Source: Coriaria nepalensis (taxonomy: Eukaryota > Streptophyta > Magnoliopsida > Cucurbitales > Coriariaceae). From it: a stretch of 64,000 nt of DNA. Location of the stretch: positions 7,383,001 through 7,447,000 of the forward strand of contig CP114499.1 in the NCBI GenBank assembly GCA_027186245.1, read 5' to 3'. The notes under the pieces were generated by a model, which searched no databases, was not told the origin of the DNA, and was given only the letters and a program-made list of their open reading frames with translations. Made by a program: the position numbers and the translations under genes. Of the stretch, positions 59,544 to 64,000 are shown one piece after another; position 1 is the stretch's first letter; each line of letters begins with the position of its first letter.

Positions 59544-61992
59544 ATGATGGAGCCGGCGAAAATGGATGAATGGAGGACTTCGAGATCGAGGAGGGGATCG
59601 GGAGTTCGGATTCCATCGTTGGAGGAGAGTTATTCTTCTGATACGGTTCGACTCGGCCGAGTCCGGCCGCAGGCGCCTGGTAATCGCACTATCTATTGCA
59701 ATGATCACGAGGCAAATTTCCTTCCAAGATTCAAGGTTTGTTCTCCGATTGCAATTTCCTTTTATTGTTTGTTTTGGAAACGATTCGGTTGAATTTATTT
59801 GCGGTGTACTGTCTTTGTATTAATTTCTATATTCTTCTCGTAATAGTGCGTTTGAATTCTATTGTGGTCCTTGTTGCGCTCCAAGGAGAAGAAGTCACTG
59901 AACTTATCATGGTTCCCATACAATTTATGAGGTTTTAATTTGGCATTGAATTAAATATGGCAGGGGAATTTAGTATCAACGACAAAATACAACTTTTTCA
60001 TTTTTTTTCCAAAGGGGTGCTTGAACAGGTAACTTACTTTCAAGCTTTCACTACTAAATTGAATCTGTCATGTTTCTGTATGGTTCACTTGTACAGAAAT
60101 TCCTGTGAATAATGAACTTGGAGATTGACAATGACTATTTGTTTGATTATCTTATCTGCAAAACGGCTGATAAATGGGTTGTGTACTTTGTAAGGGTCAA
60201 CTATCCTAATACAAATTCTGCAAATTTTCTTATTTATTATTGCATTACTTTCTTCCAATCCTGATTAATTATTCTGAAAAAATCATGTGGCTTTCCCCGA
60301 CAGTTCCGCCGGGTAGCTAATTTCTACTTTCTTACAATTGCAATTCTATCTACAACACCTATGAGGTATGCTATATTTGGCCATTTTAGTTCCATGTTAA
60401 AGAGACGAGAAATGTAGATAGATATATATAAGTAAATTATAATTGGATTATATTGGAAACAAATAAAACATATAACTCATTTAGTATATAATATTACCTC
60501 GGCTGCACTGCAGGTTGTGACATACTTACTTTTACAAGAATCTTACGTTCACTTTGACTCCATTTTGATTCACCTTTCACACTGGATTTTCGGGCCAGAG
60601 ATTCTATGACGACTGGTTTCAGGCATTTTATAACGTGATATTCACTGCCTAACCTGTACTCATAGTTGGGCTCTTTGATCAGGTACCAGGTTCTTTCTGA
60701 ATACTTGGGTTTTGTAATAATTATTCAATAAATTAATCTTTAAGAAATATCTGAAACTGTTTCTTTTCCTTTTTTTGATTTTGATTAGGATGTGAGCGCT
60801 ACCCTTTCCAAGAAGTACCCTGACCTGTACCCTGTACATGGAGGGAATAAGAAATGAGTGTTTTAAATGGAGAGTTGTAGGCATCTGGGCTTTCTTTTCC
60901 TTCAACCAATCTCTAGTCTTCTTTCAGTTTGTAATCACTTCTACTTCAAGCAGTCAAAGCTCGTCCGGAAGGATGCTCAGCCTTTGGGATGTGAGCACAA
61001 TGACCTTCACTTGTGTAATAGTGACTATCAATTTGCGGCTCCTAATGAGATGCAATTCAACTACCCGCTGGTATTATATAAGTGTAGGAGGAAGCATTTT
61101 AGCTTGGTTCTTGTTCGTTTTCGTATATTCCGGTATAATGACTAAAAATGACAGGCAGGTACAGTAGCTTCTTCTTCTTCTTTCCTTGTTTGTCCAAAAC
61201 TGAACATCGGTACTCCTGTTAGTATTATCCATACTATTGATGCCAATTTACTGATACTACTTTTTTCTATGCAGGAGAGAATGTATATTATGTCACTTGT
61301 CTTATTGAGAACCACCAATTTCTACCTTCTAATCATTCTCGTTCCAATTGCCGGACTTTTTGGTGACTTTCTTTACATGGGGTATGTACACTTCCACGTT
61401 ATATTGAGAGTAATTTTCAAGCTGATTCTTTAGTCAATAATGGCATTTCTTATACCGTGCATTTTAGTTCTGAGGATTCTCTACCTATCCCTATGAAGGA
61501 TCATATTAACAGGAATAGGTCTAGAATCCCGTTTATTTGAATATAATCCCATTTTTGTTCTGACATATGCCTCAGGGCACCTTTGCTAGTAATTACCACA
61601 TGTTATCTTTAGACTATGATTTAGCTTATTAAGATTCAATCTCCTAGTCGGTCGAGCTGTTTTTACCGATTGCCATTTTGGTATTGTAAAAATCTTGAAA
61701 TATGATGAAAGACAAGGTTCGGAGATGGTTTTTCCCATATGATTATCAGATAGTTCAAGAACTTCATAAAGATGATCCTGAAGGTATAGGCAAGGCTAGA
61801 TTATTAGAGGTAGAGAATCGTCTTACAGAGGCCGAGAAAAGGAGCTATGCAATCACTCGGTTTGCTTTTGACTCACTCGGTTTCGAGTCGTTTTTTGCTG
61901 CACAGCTGGGGGTTCATGTCCCTCAAAAGGCTTGGGATGTTGCTGGAAGAGCTAGTATAAGGTCACGGCCAAAGACTGCGAAGAAGACATAA
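59544..61992 (+). pseudogene. ALA3: P4-type aminophospholipid flippase pseudogene (ALA3-like), catalytic core deleted
   Basis: Exon 1 (59544-59735) reads MMEPAKMDEW, then VRLGRVRPQAPGNRTIYCND. Exon 2 (59964-60028; GNLVSTTKYNFF) is one base short for its frame. Exon 3 (60304-60365) reads FRRVANFYFL. The sequence then jumps to the C-terminal region: FSGQRFYDDWFQAFYNVIF with TAA at 60650-60652, then DVSATLSKKYPDLY with a 7-bp duplication (CCTGTAC at 60824-60837) that breaks frame, and EGIRNECFKWRVVGIWAFF (60838-61158). It ends ERMYIMSLVL (61275-61381) and [14 protein letters not shown] (about 61717-61992). The phosphorylation motif DKTGT and all central exons are absent. Intact ALA3 flips phospholipids in Golgi membranes. 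Dead gene. Confidence 0.88.
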
Positions 61993-62289
61993 TTAAGGTT
62001 AAGAAAATTATATTGTACAAAAATTACTTATTCATTTTGGTAGTGAACCATACGTTAACTTAGTGAAGTGGCTGTGCCATATCTGTATCGACCTTCTCTA
62101 ATAAAATCTTTATTTATTTATTTATTTCTTTCTTTTTATTATATATATATATTTATTTATTTTTATTTTTTCCTCCATTTCTTCCATTTATTTGTTTCAG
62201 CTCTGGAGAAAATAGTCCACTAGGTAGGATTGTGATACGGGTGCAAAAACCAGCTTTCTTTATAACACAGAAATAAAACTCAGAAAAGA
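61993..62289. other. Short spacer
   Basis: AT-rich with TATTTATT repeats (62111-62160). Nothing recognised. Confidence 0.4.
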
Positions 62290-64000
62290 GAGACAAAGTT
62301 AATCACCTTATTCTTCATAGGTGGTGAAAAACCTGGCTAGCTTTTCCGATAGAGATAGCTGGTTTTCATCTAATGGGTCTTAATTCCCGTCATAATCATC
62401 ATCACCTTCATAAACCAAATGAATCCCCTACTTCTTCAACTCAACTCCTTTCATGAAAGGTGGATTTCTCCTATCCACATGTATCTGATACCCATCTTTC
62501 AATTGAGCTACTAAGGGGCTATAAACCGGAAATCTGCACAAGTGGACTTGATCTTCGTTCGAATTTGGTACTGCCAGTAGGTACAATACAGTGGCCTGTC
62601 CAGCTTGAGGATATTTGCTTGAATATCTACTATGGCAGGAGTCATTAATTGTGTCACTACATGATTCATGGCTTGTAAGAGACACAACAACTCCTATGAT
62701 CACCGCCTTAATGGCAGAGTTTTTATGATTCAAGAATCTAATGGCATTAGATTCAAACAACTTGCTCCACGACCAAACAAATCTAAACTTTGATTTTAGA
62801 TTTGTTATGTAGAGTGAGAAGCTTAGAAAGCCTTTTTCTTATGATGGAAGAGCAATTAATGCAGCCTCCCAAGTACAACCTTTGCAAGGAATTCAGACAT
62901 TCAAGACCGGGAGTATCAACCACTTTCTCACAATTTGTTAGATTCAGCTCCTCTAATCTCTTCAATTCTGAAATATCATAAATAGTATCTAATGCAGTGC
63001 AATTTTCAACATTCAACGGTACCAAACTTGAGGGAAACGAAGGTAGAGACTTGAGGTTTTTACAATGCATCAAAAGAAGGGTTTCGAGAAAGGACAGGCC
63101 CTCCAGGCTGGAGGGAAGACTGCTAAAATTATTGTACCCTAGTTTCAACGTCCCTAAGGATGATAGCTTCTCAAAATCATCTGGGATTCTACCAGATATT
63201 TTACAAGCATGAGCATTGAACTCATATAGTGAGGACAAATTGGAGAAAGTGGCAGGAAGTAGAACATCCTCATTTTCCTCTCGGGGTTTTTTTTCTTGGC
63301 CATTTCCAGTACCATTAACCTGGTGAGCATTCCAAAACTTTCAGGGAGCTGATTGACTGCAGTTTCCCCCATGAACAAACGGTGAAGGGATTTCAAATTC
63401 CCAATTGAATTTGGAAGCTTATGCAACCTCTGACATTTGTTCCCTTAGCATTACAAGGTTTTCTAACTTCCCTATGGAGTCTGGCAACTCTTCGATATTA
63501 GCTTGATAAATTTCCAAGGTAGTAAGAGCCCATATGCCTCCAATTGACTCTGGAAAGGATCCGAGAGTTTTGAAATTCCTCAGCTCAAGCTTTTTAAGTG
63601 TCCTCAAGGTTCCAATCCGATCAGGAAGCTCTGTAATCTGTGTAGCTTCTATGACCAGCTCAGTAATAGCACCCAATCCTCCAATTGAATTGGGCAATTG
63701 GCTCAAAAAAGAACTTCTTCCACCAATTGATAAGTTTTAAAGATTTGTTAAAGAACCAATGGATTCGGGTACTTCTTCGATTGCAATAACATAAACTAAA
63801 TATTCTTTCAATGATAGGAGATTGCCAACAGACTCATGAACGACCTTTAGAGATTCACAATGCATCACATCAGTTTCTGGTTTGCTACAGATCCAATTGT
63901 TTTAGGTATTTCCTCCACAGCAGATCCATAAAGGAAAAGTTCAATTAGAGAACTCACCTCTCCTATGCACTCGGGTAGTCTTTTCAAGAATCTGCAATCT
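62290..64000 (-). pseudogene. TNL-type disease-resistance gene remnant (LRR and C-terminal domain), truncated at the window edge
   Basis: Read leftward: LRRs such as ELPDRIGTLRTLKKLELRN, SFPESIGGIWALTTLEIYQ, ELPDSIGKLENLVML, KLPNSIGNLKSLHRLF, LKLGYNNFSSLPSSLEGLSF and LVPLNVENCTALDTI. A post-LRR jelly-roll-like region follows (IGVVVSLTSHES, NEDQVHLCRFPVYSPLVAQL, VELKK), then an acidic tail (GIHLVYEGDDDYDG, LSLSEKLARFF). Lesions: TAG at 62428-62430 and TAA near 62380 in the tail; frameshifts between LRRs (63238-63426); and stops near 63735 and 63870. The TIR-NBS half should lie past 64000. TNLs detect pathogen effectors; this copy cannot make a full protein. Confidence 0.82.

Overview
This window is nuclear DNA from a flowering plant, almost certainly a eudicot. 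Genes are split by AT-rich GT/AG introns, intergenic DNA is very AT-rich, LTR retroelements are present, and the right edge holds a TIR-NBS-LRR-type resistance gene remnant, a class missing from monocots. All calls come from reading the sequence by eye. Family names and Arabidopsis locus numbers are from memory and were not searched.

Layout, left to right: unidentified exon-like scraps (1-904); an intact PAS/LOV photoreceptor-type gene (3316-5376, +); an RRM protein like At1g27050 (5888-6885, +); a broken RCC1-repeat gene (7572-8755, +); a 19-exon AMP deaminase (9438-17409, +) whose intron 9 holds a complete small gag-only LTR retroelement (12287-14251); a thioredoxin h (18684-19803, +); a DnaJ/Hsp40 (20416-21706, -); a dead DYW-type PPR gene resembling CRR28 (22960-24462, +); a two-domain DUF569 gene (25511-29228, -); an old Tat/Retand-like Ty3-gypsy relic (about 29719-34220, read on -); an LRK10L-type receptor kinase (36903-38801, +); a 14-exon TTC38/TPR-like gene (39325-42140, -); a tau-class glutathione S-transferase (43249-44351, -); a broken P-type PPR gene (about 44990-46931, -); a RAM2-like glycerol-3-phosphate acyltransferase (48492-50202, +); 5 kb without a recognisable gene; a BIGPETAL/bHLH79-type transcription factor (55591-57149, +); an SHW1-like plastid protein gene (57750-58931, -); a P4-ATPase (ALA3-like) pseudogene that has lost its catalytic core (59544-61992, +); and a TNL-type LRR pseudogene running off the right edge (62290-64000, -).

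The genes do not form an operon-like system. They look like a conserved ancestral neighbourhood. From memory, RRM-RCC1 matches At1g27050-At1g27060. TRXH7-DnaJ-CRR28-DUF569-GSTU-BPE-ALA3 matches members of the At1g59640-At1g59820 segment, and TPR/GSTU/DUF569 also have partners at At1g27100-At1g27150. Those two Arabidopsis segments look like halves of one duplicated block, so this window may keep the unsplit order.

The most interesting signals are: several members of this conserved block that are clearly dead here (CRR28-like, RCC1-like, ALA3-like) beside neighbours whose splice phases close perfectly; a recent gag-only LTR element inside an essential gene; an older Ty3-gypsy relic with an opposite-strand extra ORF; and a RAM2-type acyltransferase, a gene tied to arbuscular mycorrhiza that Arabidopsis lacks.
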